Position numbers and translations under genes: made by a program. A stretch of 6,612 nt of DNA. Source: Candidatus Omnitrophota bacterium (GTDB lineage Bacteria; Omnitrophota; Gorgyraeia; Zapsychrales; Fredricksoniimonadaceae). Location: assembly GCA_017987425.1 (NCBI GenBank), contig JAGNTT010000106.1, forward strand, positions 1 through 6,612. The letters run 5' to 3'. Positions within the stretch are counted from its first letter, which is position 1. Each line of letters starts with the position of its first letter. Under the pieces are notes generated by a model. The model was not told the DNA's origin, made no database searches, and worked only from the letters and a program-made list of their open reading frames with translations. This document shows positions 1 to 5,853 of the stretch, one piece after another.

Positions 1-1702
1 CTTCGACATCGCCGGCATAAAGAACGCTGCCGCCGAATTCACCGGCACCGGGACCGAGGTCGATCACATAATCGGCCTTGCGGATGGTTTCCTCGTCATG
101 CTCAACAACAATGAGCGTATTCCCAAGATCACGCAGCGCATGCAGCGTGGATAGAAGACGTTCATTGTCTTTTTGATGGAGACCGATGCTGGGTTCATCA
201 AGGACATAAATGACACCGACAAGTCCGGACCCGACCTGAGTGGCTAATCGGATGCGTTCGGCCTCCCCGCCCGAAAGAGTTGAACTGCGACGGTCAAGCG
301 TCAAATACTCAAGGCCCACGTTGATACAAAAATCCAGACGACGGCAGATCTCTTTAAAGATTTCGGCACTGATCGTTTTCTGTTCTTTGTTGAGATTTAG
401 ACCGTTGAAAAACTGTTTGGCCTCTTTGATGGATGAAGAAGAAATCTGGGCAATGTTTTTATTACCGACACGAACGGCCAGCGATTCTTTTTTAAGACGT
501 TCTCCCTGACACGCCGGACAGGAAGACTCCGACATGAAACCATTGATCTCTTCCTTAAGCCATTCACTGTCGGTGTCGCGGAATAAACGCTCCAGATAGC
601 CAATCACACCTTCGTAAGCCTTGCCCCAGATGATATCTTCCGAACCGTAAAGAATGATCTCTTTTTCTTTCTTACCCAAATTTTTGTACGGCAGCTTGGG
701 GTCGATGTCATGGATATTCGCGATTTCCCGCAGGACCGCTCGGTAATACATCATGTATCCGCGGGCGCCTTTTTTCCACGGAGCGATGGCCTGTACCCAG
801 GGTTTGGTATCGTCCGGTACGAGTGCCTGCGGATCAATCTCCATCTTTGTCCCGAGACCGTTGCATTCCGGACAGGCTCCATAGGGAGAATTGAACGAAA
901 ATATTCTGGGCTCAAGCTCGCCTAGCGATGTCCCGCAGTCGGCGCACGCATATTTCTCGCTGAAGATGACATCGGGAGCCTCACCGTTAAAGTCGACAAG
1001 TACAAGCCCCTGCCCGACCTGCAGCGCTGTCTCGACAGAATCGGTCAGACGTTTTTTGATGTCAGCCTTGACGCTCAAACGGTCGACGACGATTTCGATA
1101 TGATGGATTTTGAATTTGTCGAGTTTGAGTTTTTCACTAGCGTCCTGAATTTGGCCGTTAACGCGAAGGCGCGTGAACCCGGCCTTGGAGACCTGGGCAG
1201 GGATCTGGCGGTATTCACCTTTGCGTCCCCGCACCAGAGGCGCCAGAATATTCACTTTGGTGCCTTCCTTATAATTCAATATCTGGCCGACAATCTCCTG
1301 CGCGGACTGCTGTTCGATCTTCTTGCCGCATTGATGACAGTACGGTGTGCCGATGCGGGCAAACAAGAGACGCAGGTAATCATAAATTTCGGTTTGAGTG
1401 GCGACCGTGGAACGCGGATTGCGGCTTGTGGTTTTCTGCTCGATGGATATGGTCGGAGAAAGACCTTCGATCGATTCCACATTGGGTTTTTGCAGCTGGT
1501 CAAGGAATTGTCGCGCGTAAGCGGAGAGGCTCTCCACATAACGGCGCTGGCCTTCGGCATAGATCGTATCAAACGCCAGCGATGACTTCCCCGAACCGCT
1601 TAATCCCGTAATGACCACAAACTGGTCGCGAGGGATCTTGAGGCTAATGTTTTTAAGATTGTGCTCTTTGGCACCGCGAATGGTAATGAAATCGGACTGC
1701 AT
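1..1702 (-). CDS. uvrA: UvrABC system protein A (excinuclease ABC subunit A), N-terminal 567 codons
   Basis: UvrA is the damage-recognition ATPase of nucleotide excision repair; it dimerises, loads UvrB at lesions and acts on chromosomal DNA in the cytoplasm. Reading from the ATG at 1702 the frame stays open to the window edge; UvrA is usually about 940 residues, so the second ATPase half lies outside. The first ABC module is complete: Walker A GLSGSGKSS (residues 33-41), signature LSGGEAE (476-482), Walker B with LDEP (501-504) and the switch histidine in VVEHD (H535). The zinc module is C253-x2-C256 and C277-x2-C280, the same spacing as in E. coli. A further C122-x2-C125 pair follows the ARIGTPYC stretch, and a CPAC pair lies before the signature. 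The start is supported by the usual N-terminal motif IRGAKEHNLKNI and by AGGAT 7 nt upstream. It is separated from the membrane-protein gene by 128 bp and probably has its own promoter. I see no frameshift or missing key residue. Confidence 0.98.
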   Translation of the reverse strand, partial: MQSDFITIRGAKEHNLKNISLKIPRDQFVVITGLSGSGKSSLAFDTIYAEGQRRYVESLSAYARQFLDQLQKPNVESIEGLSPTISIEQKTTSRNPRSTVATQTEIYDYLRLLFARIGTPYCHQCGKKIEQQSAQEIVGQILNYKEGTKVNILAPLVRGRKGEYRQIPAQVSKAGFTRLRVNGQIQDASEKLKLDKFKIHHIEIVVDRLSVKADIKKRLTDSVETALQVGQGLVLVDFNGEAPDVIFSEKYACADCGTSLGELEPRIFSFNSPYGACPECNGLGTKMEIDPQALVPDDTKPWVQAIAPWKKGARGYMMYYRAVLREIANIHDIDPKLPYKNLGKKEKEIILYGSEDIIWGKAYEGVIGYLERLFRDTDSEWLKEEINGFMSESSCPACQGERLKKESLAVRVGNKNIAQISSSSIKEAKQFFNGLNLNKEQKTISAEIFKEICRRLDFCINVGLEYLTLDRRSSTLSGGEAERIRLATQVGSGLVGVIYVLDEPSIGLHQKDNERLLSTLHALRDLGNTLIVVEHDEETIRKADYVIDLGPGAGEFGGSVLYAGDVE

Positions 1703-1708
1703 AATATT

Positions 1709-1713
1709 ATCCT
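1709..1713 (-). promoter_or_regulatory. Ribosome binding site of uvrA
   Basis: The minus strand reads AGGAT followed by 7 nt before the ATG at 1702. It is a modest Shine-Dalgarno sequence, but it fixes the start together with the conserved N-terminus. Confidence 0.6.
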
Positions 1714-1781
1714 GTATAAATAATAAAAATCATCTGATCTAAGGATTTAAACGAGCATTCCGGATGGAAATAATGACTTAT

Positions 1782-1811
1782 AGTATATAAACTCTACGGG
1801 GTTTTTGATAA
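1782..1811 (-). promoter_or_regulatory. Candidate sigma-70-type promoter for uvrA
   Basis: On the minus strand TTATCA (1811-1806, four of six matches to TTGACA) is followed after 18 bp by TATACT (1787-1782, five of six matches to TATAAT). Transcription would begin near 1775 and give a leader of about 70 nt. A second -10-like hexamer, TATAAG (1782-1777), overlaps it. The spacer contains CCCCGTAGAG. The 128-bp spacer has no clear intrinsic terminator for the gene upstream, so uvrA could also receive readthrough. No CTGT-N8-ACAG or GAAC-N4-GTTC LexA box is visible. This is inferred from hexamer similarity only. Confidence 0.35.
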
Positions 1812-1830
1812 TACATTTTTCACGACGGTT

Positions 1831-3366
1831 TCAAAAACGCGACAGCGAATACATGGCGTATTTTGTATCATCCATGACCCACTCTTTTCTTAACACCGCA
1901 TGACCTTTCTCTTTGATCTCGGCGACTGTGTCCCTGCAATTGCGCTGACCTACAATATCATCGACCAGATAAACCGTATTGACCTTTCCGAACGCCATGG
2001 ACCTCCATTCCGGCTCCTGCAAGAACCATTGGATGCCCGAAGATGATATCCGTCTAGGCGCGACCCCGGTAAAGACTTCCGGCAGACAGGACACCAGCAT
2101 GTTGCCCGGACCCATTGCATCGATAACATCATCCACCACACGCATCTGCAAATCAAAATCATGTGAATTTAAAGGATAATTTCTATAATAACCAGCCATC
2201 TGTACAGTGATCATTAAGCACAAAATCAAACTCACCAATATTTCCCGGTGAGGCAAAATTTTTTCGGAGAGCCAGACAATTCCACAGGCCGCGCAAACGA
2301 CCAAGGGAGGGTAAAAGAAAATAAACAATCTTGTCTTTAAAAATATTCCCGGGGCAGTTCCGTAATTATGGAACCATATCGAGAAATACATCACCGCCAT
2401 GAGCACAAACCATCCACCCAGCGCCAGCGCAATTTTTTTATCCATCAGGTAAAGCATCAGCCAGCCAAAAAGAAATGTCAAAGAGAATGACAAAGGATGG
2501 ATACCTCCGTTTAAAAACATCCATCCATAAGTACCTGCGTTTTGCACAAAGTTATCGATACTAATATTTGATCCAGAGGGCACCCACTGGTTTCCGAGCG
2601 AAAACTTCGCCCCCGAAATCATCGAAGGAATCAAAACAATAAACATGCCCAGTAATGCGCTTACCAGCGGCAAGCCCCTTATCTTCTTTACAGGGACAAA
2701 TACAAAAAGAAGCAGGAGAAAAAAGAAAAACACCGCCAGCGTTTCTATCCTGACCAAAGCCGCGAAAGTCCACACCGCAAAGACGAGCCAGAAAATATTC
2801 CTGTCCAAATCCCTATACAACAAAAAGGTGAACGCAACTGCCCAGATGACAAAACAGACCGACGCTGTGTGACTTTCCCCGGTCGCAGCCCAAAACATCC
2901 TCACCGGAATAAAAGTAAAAAGAACGGCCGCCGTCAAAGCGGTTATACGTGACAGACCAGCCCAAAGAGTGAGAAAAAAAATCCCCAAGATTGCCAAAGA
3001 TCCGAACATCTGGGAAATTAAAAGACTGACGTAATTATTGATACCGGCAACAGCATATCCCAAAAAGATCAAGAACGCCCATCCGCCGCTCTTGGACAAG
3101 TCGCCCAAATGCCCGAAATACACAACGTTTCGGGCGGCGAACTGATAAAACGCCTCGTCATCCATGACATGTTTGGGGGATATAAAACTGCAATAACAAA
3201 TGAACGGGATTACCGATAAAAGAATCAACCCTACCCGGTAACCGGAAGGCAAGTTTTTGAATTCTTCCCAAATATTAAACCGGGCCCGCCAGAGAAAATA
3301 CAGCATCCCTCCGAAAGCAGCCGCGATTAAAAAAAACTGACTGTAATATTGAATTAATTTAACCAT
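1831..3366 (-). CDS. Multi-spanning membrane glycosyltransferase-like protein (GT-C fold, GT39/PMT_2-type)
   Basis: The product is 511 residues from the ATG at 3366; a TTG lies directly before it at 3369, and neither start has a clear Shine-Dalgarno sequence. About 12-13 hydrophobic segments fill residues 10 to 395, followed by a soluble C-terminal part of about 115 residues. After the second membrane segment, the first large outer loop carries MDDEAFYQFAARN (D69, D70, E71). Acidic pairs in this loop are the expected metal/catalytic site of GT-C enzymes, which move a sugar from a polyprenyl-phosphate donor to an acceptor on the outer side of the inner membrane. An R-I-E triplet (R206-E208) precedes another membrane segment. 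Donor and acceptor cannot be told. The gene stands alone between the terminator at 3414-3465 and uvrA, with no glycan-biosynthesis neighbours in view. An orphan protein O-mannosyltransferase-like or lipid-A/glycan-modifying enzyme is possible; the fold class is fairly sure, the activity is not. Confidence 0.75.
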   Translation of the reverse strand: MVKLIQYYSQFFLIAAAFGGMLYFLWRARFNIWEEFKNLPSGYRVGLILLSVIPFICYCSFISPKHVMDDEAFYQFAARNVVYFGHLGDLSKSGGWAFLIFLGYAVAGINNYVSLLISQMFGSLAILGIFFLTLWAGLSRITALTAAVLFTFIPVRMFWAATGESHTASVCFVIWAVAFTFLLYRDLDRNIFWLVFAVWTFAALVRIETLAVFFFFLLLLFVFVPVKKIRGLPLVSALLGMFIVLIPSMISGAKFSLGNQWVPSGSNISIDNFVQNAGTYGWMFLNGGIHPLSFSLTFLFGWLMLYLMDKKIALALGGWFVLMAVMYFSIWFHNYGTAPGIFLKTRLFIFFYPPLVVCAACGIVWLSEKILPHREILVSLILCLMITVQMAGYYRNYPLNSHDFDLQMRVVDDVIDAMGPGNMLVSCLPEVFTGVAPRRISSSGIQWFLQEPEWRSMAFGKVNTVYLVDDIVGQRNCRDTVAEIKEKGHAVLRKEWVMDDTKYAMYSLSRF

Positions 3367-3413
3367 CAACTGAAAGTTAATAATAATGCTGGCGGTTAAA
3401 ATTAAATATTTTT

Positions 3414-3465
3414 AAAAAAAACCCCACACCCAGTCTACGCTGATGTACGGCTGGGCATGGGGTTT
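3414..3465 (-). terminator. Strong intrinsic terminator closing the dapL-folK-panC-nadX operon
   Basis: On the minus strand an outer stem AACCCCA/TGGGGTT (3464-3458 with 3426-3420) and an inner stem CCCAG/CTGGG (3455-3451 with 3433-3429) are separated by a 2x2 internal loop. A possible small GTA/TAC top stem lies within the loop. The hairpin runs straight into an uninterrupted T tract (complement of the A run 3414-3421). It begins 20 bp after the stop of the small basic gene. On the plus strand there is no matching T run beyond TTT, so it acts mainly leftward. Confidence 0.9.
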
Positions 3466-3484
3466 GTAGCCGAAAAAGAAAAGC

Positions 3485-3742
3485 TTATTTTCTTTTGGCT
3501 GTTTTCTTCTTTTTCTTCCCGCCACGAACCATCTGCGCGGAAGAAATATCACCCTGTTTATCGATGAAATAAAGAAAACCCTTTTGCTTCTTGACGCCGA
3601 CCTTGGCGACTTTCTTGACGGATCCGCCTTTTTTGTTCCCGCGAGCCATCTTAGCACAGGAAACGTCACCAGCCTTGTCAACGAAGTAGAGGTAACCCTT
3701 TTCTTTTTTCACTCCCACCTTAGCTACTTTTTTTGCTGCCAT
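3485..3742 (-). CDS. Small, highly basic protein made of two tandem 'KGYLYFxDKxGDxS' modules, function unknown
   Basis: The gene encodes 85 residues from the ATG at 3742. I do not recognise a named function. The protein is an internal duplication: residues 4-39 and 43-78 align without gaps at 26 of 36 identical positions. Each copy has the form KKVAKVGVKK-x-KG-[YF]-LYF-[VI]-DK-x-GD-[VI]-S...M-x-RG. The tail is Lys/Arg only except for a TA (KKKKKTAKRK). I count 24 Lys and 3 Arg against 5 acidic residues, giving a net charge near +22. There is no signal peptide or membrane segment, so it should be cytoplasmic. The alternating hydrophobic and aromatic core of each module suggests a small beta-hairpin or beta-barrel unit, and the charge suggests binding to nucleic acid, ribosomes or another polyanion; both are inferences. 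A GTG at 3766 would give 93 residues, but the near-perfect Shine-Dalgarno sequence points to the ATG. It follows nadX by 20 bp and is the last gene before the terminator. Confidence 0.85.
   Translation of the reverse strand: MAAKKVAKVGVKKEKGYLYFVDKAGDVSCAKMARGNKKGGSVKKVAKVGVKKQKGFLYFIDKQGDISSAQMVRGGKKKKKTAKRK
3509..3733 (-). repeat. Tandem intragenic duplication, two 36-codon units with a 39-codon period
   Basis: Unit 1 is 3733-3626 and unit 2 is 3616-3509. The proteins are about 72% identical, but many shared residues use different codons. For example, KVGVKK is AAG GTG GGA GTG AAA AAA in unit 1 and AAG GTC GGC GTC AAG AAG in unit 2. The duplication is therefore old and kept by selection on the protein rather than a recent DNA repeat. 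Confidence 0.85.
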
Positions 3743-3749
3743 AATCACT

Positions 3750-3759
3750 TCACCCCCTT
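3750..3759 (-). promoter_or_regulatory. Strong ribosome binding site of the small basic gene
   Basis: The minus strand reads AAGGGGGTGA, one mismatch from the consensus AAGGAGGTGA, 7 nt before the ATG at 3742. It is the strongest Shine-Dalgarno sequence in the window, decides for ATG over the upstream GTG at 3766, and suggests high expression. It lies between the nadX stop (3765-3763) and the gene. Confidence 0.85.
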
Positions 3760-3762
3760 TCC

Positions 3763-4590
3763 TCACGTTCCGATTTTTACTTCCTCGAAGTACTGCTTTA
3801 ATGTCTGGATCGCCGATAAAACGGCAAGATAACTGGTCTTAGGGTTGTCAGGGCAGATTTCGTTCTCGGTGCGTGTAAGCAGGCGACCGAATTCGCCGAC
3901 AACCTCGATCTCATGGGAATTCAGCTTGTACTCTGGAGACGTAATAATACGAATGCGCAGCTTATCGCCGGCTAAGGAGGCCAAAGCGATGGCGGCAGCA
4001 ACATTGATGTTTTGAGGGAAGTGTTCGACGGCCGAAGTGACATTACCGTCGAAAAGAACCGTTTCACGGGTTATGCTTTTTAGATCTATTTTCTGCTGAC
4101 TGATGTATGCGTTTTGGGAGAAACCGAAAGTGGGCTTACGGGTGGTTAGCGTAATCGAAAAAATCTTGCGCTGGCTGGCTGCTTTGACGGCATCCAATCC
4201 AGCAACAGCTCCGGATGGAACCAAGAGTCGGCATCTATTCTTCGCAGCAATCTTAAAGATATCGTGGGCACCTAGCAATTTACCGACACTCATCACAAGC
4301 ACATCTTTTTTGGCCAATAAAGCTTGCCGGATTAATTTCTGTGTGTCCTGCGCGTTGATCGCTTCGACCATCAGATCGCAAGACTTCACCAGATCCTCGA
4401 ATGAACGCTTAATGATTTTAGCACGGGAAAAGTTCTTGGCAAGTTTTTTGGCTCGCTCATCTTGTATGTCGAAAATGGCGGAAACAACGGCTTTTGACTT
4501 CAATTCGTCTTTGATGCTCAAGGCCATTCGGGACCCGATCGCACCGCAACCGAGTATTCCCACTTTGATTTTTCTTTTCGTATCAATCAT
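3763..4590 (-). CDS. nadX: L-aspartate dehydrogenase (NadX family)
   Basis: This family oxidises L-aspartate to iminoaspartate with NAD(P)+; in NAD synthesis the iminoaspartate goes to quinolinate synthase NadA, replacing aspartate oxidase NadB. Numbered from the ATG at 4590 (275 residues, a normal family length), the sequence has a Rossmann motif VGILGCGAIGS (10-20), the SGAVAGLDAVKAA segment (126-138), FPQNINVAAA (191-200) at the active site, NSHEIEVVGEFG (224-235) with the conserved His (H226) expected to act in catalysis, and the C-terminal NPKTSYLAVLSAI (249-261). A TTG at 4602 would add four residues; the ATG is preferred, although neither has a clear Shine-Dalgarno sequence. With the ATG the gene overlaps the end of panC by 8 bp, which suggests translational coupling. 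nadA and nadC are not in the window, so the NAD role is inferred from the family. All expected motifs are present, so it is probably active. Confidence 0.88.
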   Translation of the reverse strand: MIDTKRKIKVGILGCGAIGSRMALSIKDELKSKAVVSAIFDIQDERAKKLAKNFSRAKIIKRSFEDLVKSCDLMVEAINAQDTQKLIRQALLAKKDVLVMSVGKLLGAHDIFKIAAKNRCRLLVPSGAVAGLDAVKAASQRKIFSITLTTRKPTFGFSQNAYISQQKIDLKSITRETVLFDGNVTSAVEHFPQNINVAAAIALASLAGDKLRIRIITSPEYKLNSHEIEVVGEFGRLLTRTENEICPDNPKTSYLAVLSAIQTLKQYFEEVKIGT

Positions 4591-5434
4591 TGACGTTGAC
4601 AATCACATTATCAATCAGACGCGCACGACCAAATTTGACGGCAAGTGCAATCAGGACCTCGCCGGCAATCTTCGAAACAGGAAGCAAGTTTTGCGTATCC
4701 ACACACTGTATATAATCAACTATTCCTGACGTTTGTTTCTCAATCTTCCGACGGATGACCTGGACCAACTTTGATGCGCTTCGCTCCCCTGCTTTAATAT
4801 TAAGGCGACCCTGACTTAACGCTTCATACAATACAGCCGCTTGTGTACGTTCTTCGGGTGACAGATAAGTGTTTCGTGAACTCATCGCCAGACCGTCCTC
4901 TTCACGCACCGTCGGCATTACTGCCACTTTTACTGGCACATTCAAATCTGCCACCATCCTGCGGATGATGAACGCCTGCTGGGCGTCTTTCTGCCCCAGG
5001 TACATTACATCTGGAGCAACCATATTGAGCAGCTTAAGAACGACGGTTGCGACCCCGCGAAAATGTCCGGGCCGGGATTCACCGCATAATTTATCAGAAA
5101 GACCGGAGACTTCTATATTTGTCAAATATCCCGACGGATAAATCTCGTCGACCGACGGATAAAAGATTATATCAATATTTTCTTTTTTTACCAACTTTTC
5201 GTCTTTTTTTATATCGCGCGGATAATTTTTCAAATCCTCTTTCGGACCGAACTGTTTCGGATTAACAAAAATACTCAGGACCGTCACATCGTTTTCTTTT
5301 ACGCTTTGACGCATCAGCGACGCATGACCTTCATGCAGAAATCCCATCGTCGGAACAAATCCGACGGTCTTCTTGCTCTTTCTGGCATCGGCAATCAAAC
5401 GGCGCAGTGATTTGACATTTGTGACCATACGCAT
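4583..5434 (-). CDS. panC: Pantothenate synthetase (pantoate--beta-alanine ligase)
   Basis: PanC joins (R)-pantoate and beta-alanine, using ATP through a pantoyl-adenylate, to make pantothenate for coenzyme A. The protein is 283 residues, the normal length. It has the nucleotidyltransferase-fold motif PTMGFLHEGHASL (28-40) with the HxGH pair H34/H37, FVNPKQFGPKEDL (56-68), CGESRPGHFRGVATVV (117-132), YLGQKDAQQ (145-153) and the KMSKS-like MSSRNTYLS (184-192); all known substrate-contact blocks are intact. The ATG at 5434 is chosen over the ATG two codons later because AAGGAG sits 8 nt upstream of it. It starts 2 bp after the folK stop and its end overlaps nadX. panB and panD, needed for its two substrates, are not in view and must lie elsewhere or be replaced. 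Confidence 0.98.
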   Translation of the reverse strand: MRMVTNVKSLRRLIADARKSKKTVGFVPTMGFLHEGHASLMRQSVKENDVTVLSIFVNPKQFGPKEDLKNYPRDIKKDEKLVKKENIDIIFYPSVDEIYPSGYLTNIEVSGLSDKLCGESRPGHFRGVATVVLKLLNMVAPDVMYLGQKDAQQAFIIRRMVADLNVPVKVAVMPTVREEDGLAMSSRNTYLSPEERTQAAVLYEALSQGRLNIKAGERSASKLVQVIRRKIEKQTSGIVDYIQCVDTQNLLPVSKIAGEVLIALAVKFGRARLIDNVIVNVND

Positions 5435-5436
5435 GA

Positions 5437-5853
5437 TTATTTCTCCTTGAACAAATGCGGCGCGATTTCTTTTAACGGCTCAGTAACGAAATCGCGTGAA
5501 TTCATACGGGGATGCGGAATTGTTAATTCAGGCGTATTGAGATGAATCTGATCGTAGAGAAGAATATCGAGATCAATGGTTCGAGGCGCGTTGGGTACCG
5601 TGCGGACTCGGCCCAAATCATGCTCGATATCGTGGATCATTTTAAGAAGACTTAGAGGATCAACAGTAGTGGAACATTCAACGACAGCGTTGAAATACTT
5701 TCCCTGGGGAGGACCGCCTTCGGGTTCGGTCTCGAGAATGGAAGATATTTTTTTCACATGGACACCGCGCGCTTTAAGCCCCTCAAGCGCTTTGCGAATA
5801 TATGCGGCTCGATCTCCCAAATTCGAACCGAGTCCGAGGTAGACAACAGCCAA
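5437..5853 (-). CDS. folK: 6-hydroxymethyl-7,8-dihydropterin pyrophosphokinase (HPPK)
   Basis: FolK transfers pyrophosphate from ATP to 6-hydroxymethyl-dihydropterin, giving the pterin substrate of dihydropteroate synthase in folate synthesis. Recognisable blocks are YLGLGSNLGDR (5-15), ETEPEGGPPQ (41-50) with F54-N55 after it, GRVR (81-84), the metal-binding APRTIDLDILLY (89-100; D94 and D96 correspond to the Mg2+ aspartates of E. coli HPPK) and IPHPRMNSRDFV (112-123). At 138 residues it is a short member; the E. coli enzyme is about 159. The start is TTG at 5853, immediately after the dapL stop codon, supported by GAAAGG 8 nt upstream and by the standard N-terminal motif only five residues in. 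No ATG is available at a sensible position. Adjacency to panC recalls the folK-panBC cluster in other bacteria. Confidence 0.97.
   Translation of the reverse strand: MAVVYLGLGSNLGDRAAYIRKALEGLKARGVHVKKISSILETEPEGGPPQGKYFNAVVECSTTVDPLSLLKMIHDIEHDLGRVRTVPNAPRTIDLDILLYDQIHLNTPELTIPHPRMNSRDFVTEPLKEIAPHLFKEK
5443..5448 (-). promoter_or_regulatory. Ribosome binding site of panC, embedded in the last codons of folK
   Basis: AAGGAG lies 8 nt before the panC ATG and is formed by the Lys-Glu codons (AAG GAG) near the folK C-terminus. It selects the first of two closely spaced ATG codons, and its position suggests coupled translation. Confidence 0.75.

Noticed and set aside
1100..1585. 161-codon open frame on the plus strand
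   Set aside because: It lies wholly inside uvrA on the opposite strand; the minus frame carries Walker A and conserved UvrA sequence, and the plus product shows no recognisable motif.
1703..1830. LexA/SOS operator or terminator in the uvrA upstream spacer
   Set aside because: No CTGT-N8-ACAG or GAAC-N4-GTTC box and no GC-rich hairpin followed by a T run could be found on either strand.
3380..3408. Possible promoter for the membrane glycosyltransferase-like gene (TATTAT at 3385-3380)
   Set aside because: The -10-like hexamer is acceptable but no -35-like hexamer lies at 15-18 bp, and the AT-rich context makes chance matches likely.
3412..3681. 89-codon minus-strand open frame running through the terminator
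   Set aside because: It is a shifted frame of the small basic gene whose C-terminal residues would be encoded by the hairpin; the other frame has the duplicated modules and the ribosome binding site.
3584..3832. 82-codon plus-strand open frame rich in Phe and His
   Set aside because: This is the mirror of Lys-rich codons in the small basic gene (AAA/AAG giving TTT/CTT); no ribosome binding site or conservation sign is visible.
4103..4729. 208-codon open frame on the plus strand, antisense to nadX and panC
   Set aside because: Both strands of this stretch are explained by two well-conserved minus-strand enzymes; the antisense product has low-complexity Ala/Ser-rich sequence and no family resemblance.
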